From contig NZ_KQ948016.1 of assembly GCF_001513965.1 (NCBI RefSeq), forward strand, positions 416,357 to 480,356: DNA of 64,000 nucleotides. Reading direction: 5' to 3'. Positions 25,779 through 33,938 of the stretch are shown one piece after another (position 1 is the first letter of the stretch; the number at the start of each line of letters is the position of its first letter). Under the pieces are notes generated by a model. It saw only the letters and a list, made by a program, of their open reading frames with translations. It was not told the DNA's origin and did not search any database. The translations under genes and the position numbers were made by a program. The DNA is from Streptomyces cellostaticus. GTDB lineage: Bacteria; Actinomycetota; Actinomycetes; Streptomycetales; Streptomycetaceae.

Positions 25779-25801
25779 AAGGCCGCCCGAGGGGCGGCCT
25801 T
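25779..25801 (+). terminator. trp attenuator hairpin
   Basis: AAGGCCGCCC-GAG-GGGCGGCCTT, a 10-bp perfect stem between trpL and trpE. GGCGGCC at 25743-25749, inside the end of trpL, is complementary to the left arm and could form the competing antiterminator. Confidence 0.85.
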
Positions 25802-25845
25802 CGGCGTATCCGGGGTCGTTCCTCCTCACCGACGGAAGAGGAACC

Positions 25846-27723
25846 ATGGACCTGGCACAGCTGCTGCACGACCCCCGCCCCTTCGCCCTGCTCCGCCGTC
25901 GCGCCCCGGGCCGCGACGAGCACACGGTGGAGGTGCTGATCGGACCCGTCACCCCCCGTGAGCGCCTCGCCGACCTGCCCGAGGAGGGCCTCGCGCTCGT
26001 GCCGTTCCGGCAGATCCGCGAGCGCGGCTTCGACGTCCGCGACGACGGCACCCCGCTGCTCGTGCTGACGCCCGAGGAGTCGTACGAGATCCCGCTCGCC
26101 GAGGCCCTGCGGTCGCTGCCCGGTCACGAGGTGCGGGTCGAGGGCGGGGGCTTCGACGTCGGCGACGAGGAGTACCGCGAGATCGTCGGGCGGGTGCTGC
26201 GCGAGGAGATCGGCCGGGGCGAGGGCGCGAACTTCGTGATCCGGCGGACGTACGAGGGTGAGATCCCGGGGTTCGGGCGGGCCGACGCGCTGGCGCTGTT
26301 CCGGCGGCTGCTGGAGGGTGAGCGGGGCGCGTACTGGACGTTTGTCGTGCACACCGGGGAGCGGACGCTGGTGGGTGCCAGTCCCGAGGTGCATGTGCGG
26401 ATGTCCGGCGGGACCGTCGTCATGAACCCGATCAGTGGGACGTACCGCTATCCGGCCGGGGGGCCGACGCCGGAGCACCTGCTGGACTTCCTCGCCGACG
26501 GCAAGGAGATCGAGGAGCTGTCCATGGTCGTCGACGAGGAACTGAAGATGATGTGCACCGTCGGCGACATGGGCGGGGTCGTCGTCGGCCCGCGCCTGAA
26601 GGAGATGGCGCACCTCGCGCACACCGAGTACGAGCTGCGTGGCAAGTCCTCCCTGGATGTGCGGGAGGTGCTGAAGGAGACCATGTTCGCGGCGACGGTC
26701 ACCGGGTCGCCGGTGCAGAACGCGTGCCGGGTCATCGAGCGGCACGAGGTCGGTGGGCGCGGTTACTACGCGGGGGCGCTGGCGCTGCTCGGCCGGTACG
26801 CGGGTGGCGGGCGGGAAGAATCCGTGGGCGCCCAGACGCTGGACTCCCCCATCCTGATCCGCACCGCCGACATCTCCCCGGACGGCCGGCTGCGCGTCCC
26901 GGTCGGCGCGACGCTGGTGCGCGGCTCGGACCCGGCGGGCGAGGTGGCGGAGACCCATGCGAAGGCGGCGGGGGTCCTGGCGGCCCTGGGGGTACGGCCG
27001 TCCCGGCCGCGCGAGGAGCGGGTGCGGCCGCGGCTGGCCGACGACCCCCGGGTGCGGGCCGCGCTGGACGGGCGCCGCTCGTCGCTGGCGCCGTTCTGGC
27101 TGCGGATGCAGGAGCGGTCCGGGCAGCTGACCGGGCACGCACTCGTCGTCGACGGTGAGGACACCTTCACCGCGATGCTGGCGCATGTGCTGCGGTCGAG
27201 CGGGCTGGACGTCACCGTCCGGCGGTACGACGAGCCCGGCCTGCGGGAGGCGGTGCGGGTGCACGCGGGGCCGGTGGTGCTGGGTCCCGGCCCCGGTGAT
27301 CCGTCCGACACGGCCGACCCGAAGATGCAGGTCCTGCGGGAACTCACCGCCGAGGTGATCCGGGAGCACCGGCACGGCGTGCTCGGCGTCTGCCTCGGCC
27401 ACGAGCTGATCGCGGCCGAGCTGGGCCTGGAGATCGTACGGAAGGAAGTGCCGTACCAGGGTGCGCAGACGGAGATCGACCTGTTCGGGCGGTGCGAGAC
27501 CGTCGGCTTCTACAACAGCTTCGTGGCGCGCTGCGACGACGAGGCGCTCGCCGAACTCGCCGCGCACGGCGTCGAGGTGAGCCGGGCCGGCAACGGTGAG
27601 GTGCATGCGATCCGGGGCCCCGGGTTCAGCGGGGTGCAGTTCCACCCGGAGTCGGTGCTGAGCCTGAACGGGGCCGCGGTCGTACGGGAGCTGATGGGTC
27701 AGCTGCGCCGCACGACCGTGTAG
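25846..27723 (+). CDS. trpE: Fused anthranilate synthase TrpE-TrpG
   Basis: 625 residues. An N-terminal chorismate-binding TrpE part (motifs WTFVVHTGERTLVGASPEVHV, NPISGTYRYP, EIEELSMVVDEELKMM, VTGSPVQNACRVIE) is joined to a C-terminal class I glutamine amidotransferase with VLGPGPGDP, the nucleophile Cys in GVCLGHEL, and the His/Glu pair in FHPESVL. It makes anthranilate for tryptophan; the layout also resembles PhzE-type enzymes, but the Trp attenuator fixes the pathway. A GAAGAGG site precedes ATG 25846. trpD lies 28 kb away, so the trp genes are dispersed. Confidence 0.94.
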   Translation: MDLAQLLHDPRPFALLRRRAPGRDEHTVEVLIGPVTPRERLADLPEEGLALVPFRQIRERGFDVRDDGTPLLVLTPEESYEIPLAEALRSLPGHEVRVEGGGFDVGDEEYREIVGRVLREEIGRGEGANFVIRRTYEGEIPGFGRADALALFRRLLEGERGAYWTFVVHTGERTLVGASPEVHVRMSGGTVVMNPISGTYRYPAGGPTPEHLLDFLADGKEIEELSMVVDEELKMMCTVGDMGGVVVGPRLKEMAHLAHTEYELRGKSSLDVREVLKETMFAATVTGSPVQNACRVIERHEVGGRGYYAGALALLGRYAGGGREESVGAQTLDSPILIRTADISPDGRLRVPVGATLVRGSDPAGEVAETHAKAAGVLAALGVRPSRPREERVRPRLADDPRVRAALDGRRSSLAPFWLRMQERSGQLTGHALVVDGEDTFTAMLAHVLRSSGLDVTVRRYDEPGLREAVRVHAGPVVLGPGPGDPSDTADPKMQVLRELTAEVIREHRHGVLGVCLGHELIAAELGLEIVRKEVPYQGAQTEIDLFGRCETVGFYNSFVARCDDEALAELAAHGVEVSRAGNGEVHAIRGPGFSGVQFHPESVLSLNGAAVVRELMGQLRRTTV

Positions 27724-27740
27724 CCGTCCGGAGGCGGTCG

Positions 27741-28769
27741 TCAGCCGAAGAACACCCCGACCTCCTCGTACAGCTTGGGGTCCACCGTCTTCAGTTTGGC
27801 GGTGGCCTCCGCGATCGGGACGCGGACGACGTCGGTGCCGCGCAGGGCGACCATCTTGCCGAAGTCGCGGTCCCGGACGCAGTCGATGGCGTGCAGGCCG
27901 AAGCGGGTGGCGAGCCAGCGGTCGAAGGCGCTGGGGGTGCCGCCGCGCTGGATGTGCCCGAGGACGGTGGTGCGGGCCTCCTTGCCGGTGCGCTTCTCGA
28001 TCTCCTTGGCCAGCCACTCGCCGACGCCGGAGAGGCGGACGTGTCCGAAGGAGTCCAGCGACTGGTCCTTGAGGACCACGTCGCCGTCCTTCGGCATGGC
28101 GCCCTCGGCGATGACGACGATCGGGGCGTACGACGCCTTGAAGCGGGAGGTGATCCAGGCGCACACCTGGTCGAGGTCGAAGCGCTGTTCGGGGATGAGG
28201 ATGACGTTGGCGCCGCCGGCCAGGCCCGAGTGGAGGGCGATCCAGCCGGCGTGGCGGCCCATCACCTCGCAGACGAGGACCCGCATATGGGACTCGGCGG
28301 TGGTGTGCAGGCGGTCGATGGCCTCGGTGGCGATACCGACCGCGGTGTCGAAGCCGAAGGTGTAGTCGGTGGCGGACAGGTCGTTGTCGATGGTCTTGGG
28401 CACGCCGACGCAGGGCACGCCGTACTCGTCGGACAGCCGCGCGGCCACGCCCAGGGTGTCCTCGCCGCCGATCGCGACGAGGGCCTCGATCTCCAGCTTG
28501 GCCAGGTTCTCCTTGATACGGCGGATGCCGTTCTCCTGCTTGAGGGGGTTGGTGCGCGAGGAGCCGAGGATGGTGCCGCCGCGGGGCAGGATGCCGCGCA
28601 CCGCGGGGATGTCGAGGCGGATGGTGTCGCCTTCGAGAGGGCCGCGCCAGCCGTCCCGGAAGCCGACGAAGTCGTATCCGTACTCCTGCACGCCCTTGCG
28701 GACGATGCCCCGGATGACGGCGTTGAGCCCGGGGCAGTCGCCGCCTCCGGTCAGTACTCCGACCCGCAT
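27741..28769 (-). CDS. pfkA: 6-phosphofructokinase, PFK-A family
   Basis: 342 residues. It phosphorylates fructose-6-phosphate in glycolysis. Conserved blocks are GVLTGGGDCPGLNAVIRG, ILPRGGTILGSSRTNP, GGEDT (101-105), PKTIDND with catalytic Asp128, MGRHAGWIA, and HIQRGGTPSAFDR. The donor-site residues are Asp104 and Lys125, the pair found in pyrophosphate-dependent enzymes (Gly/Gly in E. coli PfkA). The closely related S. coelicolor enzyme was nevertheless reported as ATP-dependent. An AGGGA site precedes the ATG, and a Crp-like site lies 48 bases upstream. Confidence 0.93.
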   Translation of the reverse strand: MRVGVLTGGGDCPGLNAVIRGIVRKGVQEYGYDFVGFRDGWRGPLEGDTIRLDIPAVRGILPRGGTILGSSRTNPLKQENGIRRIKENLAKLEIEALVAIGGEDTLGVAARLSDEYGVPCVGVPKTIDNDLSATDYTFGFDTAVGIATEAIDRLHTTAESHMRVLVCEVMGRHAGWIALHSGLAGGANVILIPEQRFDLDQVCAWITSRFKASYAPIVVIAEGAMPKDGDVVLKDQSLDSFGHVRLSGVGEWLAKEIEKRTGKEARTTVLGHIQRGGTPSAFDRWLATRFGLHAIDCVRDRDFGKMVALRGTDVVRVPIAEATAKLKTVDPKLYEEVGVFFG

Positions 28770-28816
28770 GGAAATGTCCCTTCGCCGCGGTTGCCTGACG
28801 CTCAGTCACGGTAATG

Positions 28817-28830
28817 GTGACTCGCGTCAC
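28817..28830. promoter_or_regulatory. Crp-like site GTGACTCGCGTCAC upstream of pfkA
   Basis: A perfect palindrome (GTGAC/GTCAC) that fits the S. coelicolor Crp consensus GTG-N6-GNCAC as I recall it. A further GTCAC-N7-GTGAC repeat overlaps it from 28805. It suggests cAMP/Crp control of glycolysis, still to be shown. Confidence 0.6.
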
Positions 28831-28892
28831 ACAGCGAGAGGCGGGAAGGGTGATTCCGGTGAATTGTCAGGAGGCTGCTTGACCAGGCGGTT

Positions 28893-29570
28893 TCACGCGT
28901 CGTCGAGGCCGCGCTCTATCGCGTACCGCACGAGCTCCACCCTGTTGTGCAGCTGGAGCTTGCCGAGGGTGTTCTGGACGTGGTTCTGGACCGTGCGGTG
29001 GGAGATGACGAGGCGTTCGGCGATCTGCTTGTAGCTCAGCCCCTTGGCCACCAGCCGCAGCACCTCCGTCTCCCGCTCGGTCAGCCGGGGCGCCCCCGGC
29101 TCGTCGGCGTCCGGGGCGGGCGCGGGCTCGGAGGCCAGGCGCCGGTATTCGCCGAGGACCAGTCCGGCCAGGCCCGGTGTGAACACCGGGTCGCCGACGG
29201 CGGTACGGCGCACCGCGTCCAGCAGTTCCTCGGTGGACGCCGACTTCAGCAGGTAGCCGGTCGCGCCGGACTTCACCGCCTCCAGGACGTCGGCGTGCTC
29301 ACCGCTCGCGGACAGGACCAGGACGCGCAGGGCGGGGTGGTGGGCGACGAGCTCCTTGCACACCTGGACGCCGGGCTTGGCGGGCAGGTTGAGGTCCAGG
29401 ACGAGGACGTCGGGGGCAGCGGCCTTGGCGCGGCGCACCGCCTGCTCGCCGTCGCCGGCGGTGGCGACCACCTCGAAGCCGGACTCGGCCAGGTCCCGGG
29501 CGACCGCGTCGCGCCACATGGGATGGTCGTCGACCACCATGACCTTGATCGGGTCCTGCTGCTCGCTCAT
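28893..29570 (-). CDS. macR: NarL/LuxR-type response regulator MacR
   Basis: 225 residues. Receiver domain with Asp pair 14-15, phospho-acceptor Asp59 (DVLVLDLNLP) and Lys in GYLLKSAS; a linker; and a LuxR helix-turn-helix (LTERETEVLRLVAKGLSYKQ then IAERLVISHRTVQNHVQNTL). It overlaps the sensor kinase gene by four bases. Position next to pfkA and sequence match the MacRS pair of S. coelicolor (SCO2120/2121), reported to control morphogenic membrane protein genes. The symbol is assigned by that synteny. Confidence 0.88.
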   Translation of the reverse strand: MSEQQDPIKVMVVDDHPMWRDAVARDLAESGFEVVATAGDGEQAVRRAKAAAPDVLVLDLNLPAKPGVQVCKELVAHHPALRVLVLSASGEHADVLEAVKSGATGYLLKSASTEELLDAVRRTAVGDPVFTPGLAGLVLGEYRRLASEPAPAPDADEPGAPRLTERETEVLRLVAKGLSYKQIAERLVISHRTVQNHVQNTLGKLQLHNRVELVRYAIERGLDDA

Positions 29571-30781
29571 CGCTTCTCCGCCTTGTCCCACGAGACCTTC
29601 GGTACCTTCAGTTCGACCTCCGTGCCCTGCCCGGGGACGGAGAGCAGCTCGGCGCTGCCGCCCAGGTCGCGCAGCCTTCCCCGGATCGAGAGGGCCACGC
29701 CGAGTCGGCCCTCGCCCTCGGCCTGGGCGAGCCGGCCCTCGGGGATGCCGGGGCCGTCGTCCCGGACGGTGACCACGATCTCGTCGGGCTCGTCCTCGAC
29801 CAGGATCCAGGCCCGGGCGTCCTGGCCGGCATGCCTGCGCACGTTGTCCAGGGCGGCCCCGACCGCCGCGGCCAGCTCCCGCGCGGCCTCCGGCAGCAGC
29901 GGCACCGGGGCGCCGGGCTCGGCGAGGCTGACCCGGGCGCCGGCGTAGGGGGCGAGCAGGGAGCGCAGGTCGAGGGGGCCGTCGTCGTCCGGTTCCTCGA
30001 CCGCGCGGACGACGGCTCCGGCGGCCGTGTCCTCCGAGACCCGGGAGACGGGCAGCAGGCCGCCGGAGACCAGCGTGCGCAGTGCCACCTCCTGCTCCCC
30101 GGCCATGCGCCCCAGCTCGGCCGCCTCGCCGCCGAGGACCGCGCCGCGCCGCTGCACCATCGCCAGCACCTGGAGCACGCTGTCGTGGATGTCCCGGGCC
30201 AGCCGCTCCCGCTCCCGGGTCGCGGCCTCGATCTCCAGGGCGCGGGCGAGGGTGCGCTCGGAGGCGCGGGCGACCTCCACGACGTAGCCGATGGCGACGG
30301 AGGACACCCAGACGAGGATCACGTTGTGCACGGTGTCCCGGGCGGGATGGCCGCGCTCGATCAGGTTGACGGCGGCGACGGCGGTGGAGGCCACGGCGGC
30401 CCACCGCCAGCCGCCCTTGATGGCGAAGGCCAGCACCGAGCCGGCGGTCCATATCGACGGCAGCGTCGGGCCGCCGCCCGCGATCCGCTCGTGGCTGTCG
30501 GCGAGCGGGGTGAGCAGGATGCCGGTCAGGGCGATGGTCAGGTCGACGGCCAGGAAACGCTTGGTGCAGCTGGCCTCGTTCGCCACCCGGGGCAGGGTGG
30601 CGAGCGTCCACACGGCCAGGACGGCGTAGTAGGCGACGGCGACCCAGGGGTGGGCGAAGTGGTCGTACGCGGTGGCGCACAGGCCGATGGCGTACAGCAT
30701 CGTCAGCACGCGGTAGCCGGCGAGCGCACGCCACAGGGGCAGCTCGACCGACATCGTCATGACCCGCTCACGCTTGGGCAT
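29567..30781 (-). CDS. macS: Sensor histidine kinase MacS
   Basis: 404 residues. Four to five membrane segments lie in residues 18-170 with almost no extracytoplasmic sensor loop. A HisKA_3 dimerisation helix has the phospho-His199 in RERLARDIHDSVLQVL. A diverged HATPase domain ends with DDGPGIPEGRL and RGRLRDLGGSAELLS. It is the cognate kinase of the overlapping downstream regulator. Starts at codons 1, 8 or 10 (ATG) are possible; the first has a G-rich stretch upstream. Confidence 0.88.
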   Translation of the reverse strand: MPKRERVMTMSVELPLWRALAGYRVLTMLYAIGLCATAYDHFAHPWVAVAYYAVLAVWTLATLPRVANEASCTKRFLAVDLTIALTGILLTPLADSHERIAGGGPTLPSIWTAGSVLAFAIKGGWRWAAVASTAVAAVNLIERGHPARDTVHNVILVWVSSVAIGYVVEVARASERTLARALEIEAATRERERLARDIHDSVLQVLAMVQRRGAVLGGEAAELGRMAGEQEVALRTLVSGGLLPVSRVSEDTAAGAVVRAVEEPDDDGPLDLRSLLAPYAGARVSLAEPGAPVPLLPEAARELAAAVGAALDNVRRHAGQDARAWILVEDEPDEIVVTVRDDGPGIPEGRLAQAEGEGRLGVALSIRGRLRDLGGSAELLSVPGQGTEVELKVPKVSWDKAEKR

Positions 30782-30808
30782 GGCCCCCCGATCCCCCGGT
30801 TTCCCCCG

Positions 30809-31567
30809 CTAGCCCTCGGCCTGCTTCTTCTCCGCCTCCTTGGCGGCCTTCTCCGCCTTCTCCGCTTCCTTGGCCGCCTTCGCCGCGTCCGTGATCTGCC
30901 GCTTGGCGGCGGTCGCGTACATGTCGACGTACTCCTGGCCGGAGAGCTTCATGATCTCGTACATGACCTCGTCGGTCACCGCGCGCAGCACGAACCGGTC
31001 GTGCTCCATGCCCTGGTAGCGGCTGAAGTCCAGCGGCTTGCCGATCCGGATGCCCGGGCGCATCAGCTTGGGCATGACCTTGCCGGGCGGCTGGATCTTC
31101 TCGGTGTCGATCATCGCGACGGGGATGACGGGAGCGCCGGTGGCGAGCGCCACGCGCGCGAGGCCGCCGGGCTTGCCCCGGTACAGGCGGCCGTCGGGCG
31201 AGCGGGTGCCCTCCGGGTAGATCCCGAACAGCTCGCCGCGCTCCAGCACCTCTATGCCGCTCTTGATCGCCGCCTCGCCGGCGCCGCGCGCCCCGGAGCG
31301 GTCCACCGGGAGCTGTCCGACGCCCTTGAAGAAGGCCGCGGTGAGGCGGCCCTTGACGCCGGGCGTGGTGAAGTACTCGGCCTTGGCGATGAAGGTGACC
31401 TTGCGGTCGAGGACCGCGGGCAGGAAGAACGAGTCCGAGAAGGACAGGTGATTGCTCGCCAGGATCGCGGCCCCTTCGGGCGGAATGTTCTCCAGGCCCT
31501 CCACCCAAGGTCTGAAGGCGACCTTCAGCGGCCCTCCGATGGCAACCTTCATCGTGCCGTACAACAC
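30809..31567 (-). CDS. 1-acylglycerol-3-phosphate acyltransferase-like (PlsC) protein
   Basis: 252 residues. PlsC motifs: NHLSFSD (the H-x4-D acyltransferase motif), FFKGVGQLPVDR, GIYPEGTRSPDG and VIPVAMIDTEK. The C-terminus is a charged Ala/Lys/Glu helix (AAKEAEKAEKAAKEAEKK), probably coiled coil. It acylates a lysophospholipid or related acceptor at the membrane. The mycobacterial equivalent at this locus is Rv2182c. The GTG start has an AGGAGG site. Confidence 0.9.
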   Translation of the reverse strand: MLYGTMKVAIGGPLKVAFRPWVEGLENIPPEGAAILASNHLSFSDSFFLPAVLDRKVTFIAKAEYFTTPGVKGRLTAAFFKGVGQLPVDRSGARGAGEAAIKSGIEVLERGELFGIYPEGTRSPDGRLYRGKPGGLARVALATGAPVIPVAMIDTEKIQPPGKVMPKLMRPGIRIGKPLDFSRYQGMEHDRFVLRAVTDEVMYEIMKLSGQEYVDMYATAAKRQITDAAKAAKEAEKAEKAAKEAEKKQAEG

Positions 31568-31739
31568 CCGCGTGCCTCCTGTTTCCGTCGATCAGACCTT
31601 AACCCGGAGTGCCGTCAATGAGCCCGACGACCCTGGTCGGTGTCAGTGCGGTCGCGTACGGTGAAACACATCCGCCCGTTCTTCACGCCTCTCTTCTCGG
31701 GAAACTGGAGAGGCCCTCTCAGGAACAGGAGCCCGAAAG

Positions 31740-32519
31740 GTGCCGGTTCTCCCCGGAGCCGAGCCGTACCGCCACGAGGGCGGGGAGGTGGGTGTCCTCC
31801 TCTGTCACGGCTTCACCGGCTCGCCCCAGTCGCTGCGCCCCTGGGCGGAGCACCACGCGGCGCACGGCCTGACCGTGTCGCTGCCCCTGCTGCCCGGACA
31901 CGGCACCCGCTGGGAGGACATGCAGCTCACCGGCTGGCAGGACTGGTACGCGGAGGTGGACCGCGAGCTGCAGCTGCTGGGTGACCGGTGCTCCCGGGTG
32001 TTCGTCGCGGGCCTGTCGATGGGCGGGGCGCTGGCGCTGCGGCTGGCGGCCAAGGAGGGCGAGCGGATCGCCGGGGTGGTCGTCGTCAACCCGGCGAACC
32101 GGGTGCACGGCCTGTCGGCGTACGCCCTTCCGGTGGCCCGGCATCTCGTGCGGACGACGAAGGGCATCGCCAGCGACATCGCCAAGGGCGGTCCGGCGGA
32201 GCTGGGTTACGACCGGGTGCCGCTGCACGCGGCGCACTCCCTGCGGGTGTTCCTGCGCCGGCTGGACGGCGAGCTGCCCCAGGTCACCCAGCCGTTGCTG
32301 CTGCTGCGCAGCGCCCAGGACCATGTGGTCCCGGCGGCGGACCCGGCCCGCGTGCTGAGCCGGGTTTCCTCCAGGGACGTAACGGAGATCGTGCTGGAAC
32401 AGAGTTACCACGTGGCGACGTTGGACCACGATGCGGACCGGATCTTCGAGGAGAGCCTCGCCTTCATCGGCCGGCTCGCACCCAGTGTCGGCAAGGAAGG
32501 GACGGCCGCAGTTGGCTGA
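31740..32519 (+). CDS. Alpha/beta hydrolase, Est30/monoacylglycerol-lipase type
   Basis: 259 residues. It has the oxyanion motif LLCHGFTGSPQSLRPWAE, LPLLPGHGTRWEDM, nucleophile Ser in GLSMGGA, acid Asp in SAQDHVV and His in SYHVATLDHD. This is the pattern of small cytoplasmic carboxylesterases acting on acylglycerols. The GTG start follows an AGGAG site. The next gene starts inside its 3' end (TTG 32512), so the two are co-translated. Confidence 0.9.
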   Translation: MPVLPGAEPYRHEGGEVGVLLCHGFTGSPQSLRPWAEHHAAHGLTVSLPLLPGHGTRWEDMQLTGWQDWYAEVDRELQLLGDRCSRVFVAGLSMGGALALRLAAKEGERIAGVVVVNPANRVHGLSAYALPVARHLVRTTKGIASDIAKGGPAELGYDRVPLHAAHSLRVFLRRLDGELPQVTQPLLLLRSAQDHVVPAADPARVLSRVSSRDVTEIVLEQSYHVATLDHDADRIFEESLAFIGRLAPSVGKEGTAAVG

Positions 32520-33075
32520 GCACGACTCCGACCGCGAGGACCGCGAGCCGGACGAGAAGGGAGTGCCCTTCGACGAGGAGGCCGCCTGGCAGGCCATCGT
32601 CGCGGGGTACGGCGAGGAGCCGGCGGACCCGCCGGGCGCCAAGCCCTTCAAGCCGGTGAAAGACCTCGCGCTGCCCGAGCCGGATCCCCCGGGCGAGGGC
32701 GGCGACGGTTCCGAGGAACCGCGGCCCGCGCGGCCGCTCGGCAGCTCGATCTCGTTCGCGCCGGGCGTCGGCCCGCGTGACTACACCGCGCCGGAGCCGT
32801 CCGAGGACGACTTCGACGAGGACGACGAGGGCCACTTCGTGCCGCCCGAGCCGCCGCCTCTGCCGACGGCCGACACGACCGCCAAGTTCGCCTGGCTCGG
32901 GGTCGTCGGCGGCCCGATCCTGCTGTTGCTGGCCGTGCTGCTGGGCTGGGAGATGACCTGGTGGCTGACGACCCTCGGCATCGGCGGCTTCCTCGGCGGG
33001 TTCGTGACGCTGGTGACGCGGATGCGGACGGACGAGGACGACGACGGTGATCCCGGGCGCGGGGCGGTTGTCTGA
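32512..33075 (+). CDS. Acidic protein with C-terminal membrane hairpin
   Basis: 187 residues from TTG 32512 (GGAAGGG site), overlapping the hydrolase stop. The first ~120 residues are acidic and Pro-rich, likely disordered (EDDFDEDDEGHFVPPEPPPL). They are followed by two membrane segments (WLGVVGGPILLLLAVLLGW and WWLTTLGIGGFLGGFVTLV) and an acidic tail. Function unknown; the coupling suggests it works with the hydrolase. The mycobacterial synteny points to the Rv2183c position, but similarity is not claimed. Confidence 0.8.
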   Translation: MAEHDSDREDREPDEKGVPFDEEAAWQAIVAGYGEEPADPPGAKPFKPVKDLALPEPDPPGEGGDGSEEPRPARPLGSSISFAPGVGPRDYTAPEPSEDDFDEDDEGHFVPPEPPPLPTADTTAKFAWLGVVGGPILLLLAVLLGWEMTWWLTTLGIGGFLGGFVTLVTRMRTDEDDDGDPGRGAVV

Positions 33076-33083
33076 GCGACGCT

Positions 33084-33830
33084 TCAGGCGGCCGGGATTC
33101 TGAGGGCGGCCAGGACCGGAAGGTGGTCCGTGGCCGCCCTCAGGTCCCTCTCCGTGATCCCCGGCTGGTCCAGGGGCACCCCGCAGCCGAGCACCTCGAT
33201 GCCCTTGGTGGCGAAGACGGCGTCGATGCGCTGGTGGGGGGCGGCGGGGGTGGAGGTGAACTCGCCGCCCCAGGGGGTGGTGGTCCGGCAGTCCTGAAGG
33301 CTGTCGGAGAGGAGGCGGAAGGTGCGGCCGTCGGGGCGCTCGTTGAGGTCACCGCCGACGACGGCGTGCTCCACGCCCATTGCGGCGAGGCGGTCGAGGA
33401 GCAGGCCGGCCTGCTCGTAGCGCTCGTCCTTCTGCAGGCTCAGGTGGCAGCTGATGACGCCCACGCGGGCTGAGCCGAAACGGACCACTGCTGTGGCGAG
33501 GCCGCGGCGGTGCAGGCCGGGGGTGAGCGGGAGGAGTACGTCTTCCGTTCGTTCGACGGTGGCTCGCAAGCTGCACAGGATCGCCGGGCCCGCCGCCGTC
33601 GCGCCTCCGGTGAGGACGACCATGCCGGAGTCCGCCGCGAGTCGGGCGAGCTTCTTGCGCCAGCGGAAGAAACGGGGGGCTTCCTGGACGAGGACCAGGT
33701 CGGGGGCGCAGGCGGTGATCACCCTTGCCAGGGCGTCGGTGTCGTCGCGCATCGAGCGGATGTTGTAGCTCAGGACGCGGATGAGGGCTGAACCTTCGGG
33801 CTCTGTACGGGAGTTCGGGAGCAGCACCAT
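33084..33830 (-). CDS. Endonuclease/exonuclease/phosphatase-fold protein
   Basis: About 248 residues. The EEP-fold signatures appear in order: VLSYNIRSM (Asn), LVLVQEAP (Glu, metal), VISCHLSL, VVGGDLNERPDG (Asp-Asn) and ATDHLPVLA (Asp-His). Substrates of the family range from DNA to phosphoinositides and sphingomyelin; no choice can be made. ATG 33830 is preferred because TACATT ends seven bases before it (leaderless); an ATG seven codons upstream is also open. Confidence 0.86.
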   Translation of the reverse strand: MVLLPNSRTEPEGSALIRVLSYNIRSMRDDTDALARVITACAPDLVLVQEAPRFFRWRKKLARLAADSGMVVLTGGATAAGPAILCSLRATVERTEDVLLPLTPGLHRRGLATAVVRFGSARVGVISCHLSLQKDERYEQAGLLLDRLAAMGVEHAVVGGDLNERPDGRTFRLLSDSLQDCRTTTPWGGEFTSTPAAPHQRIDAVFATKGIEVLGCGVPLDQPGITERDLRAATDHLPVLAALRIPAA

Positions 33831-33837
33831 GTGGATC

Positions 33838-33843
33838 AATGTA
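33838..33843 (-). promoter_or_regulatory. -10 box TACATT (leaderless EEP-protein mRNA)
   Basis: On the minus strand TACATT, seven bases, then ATG 33830. No Shine-Dalgarno sequence intervenes. Confidence 0.5.
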
Positions 33844-33890
33844 CGCCCCATGGCTCGGGGCGCGAGGTCGTGTGCGACTGCCGGTTCGTT

Positions 33891-33920
33891 GTGGCTTGTC
33901 GCGCAGTTCCCCGCGCCCCT
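33891..33920 (-). repeat. Dispersed 3'-end repeat, copy B
   Basis: Thirty bases identical to copies C (42013) and D (61263) except for one base (T for G in the seventh position). It lies 18 bases beyond the glkA stop, in the same orientation relative to the gene as the other copies. Confidence 0.75.
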
Positions 33921-33938
33921 GGGACAGCACGGGTTTCT

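Noticed and set aside
24241..28830. A single 1529-codon minus-strand frame running from the DAHP synthase across trpE and pfkA
   Set aside because: High GC removes stop codons; only the 24241-25593 part has homology and a start. The rest is antisense to trpE or out of frame with pfkA.
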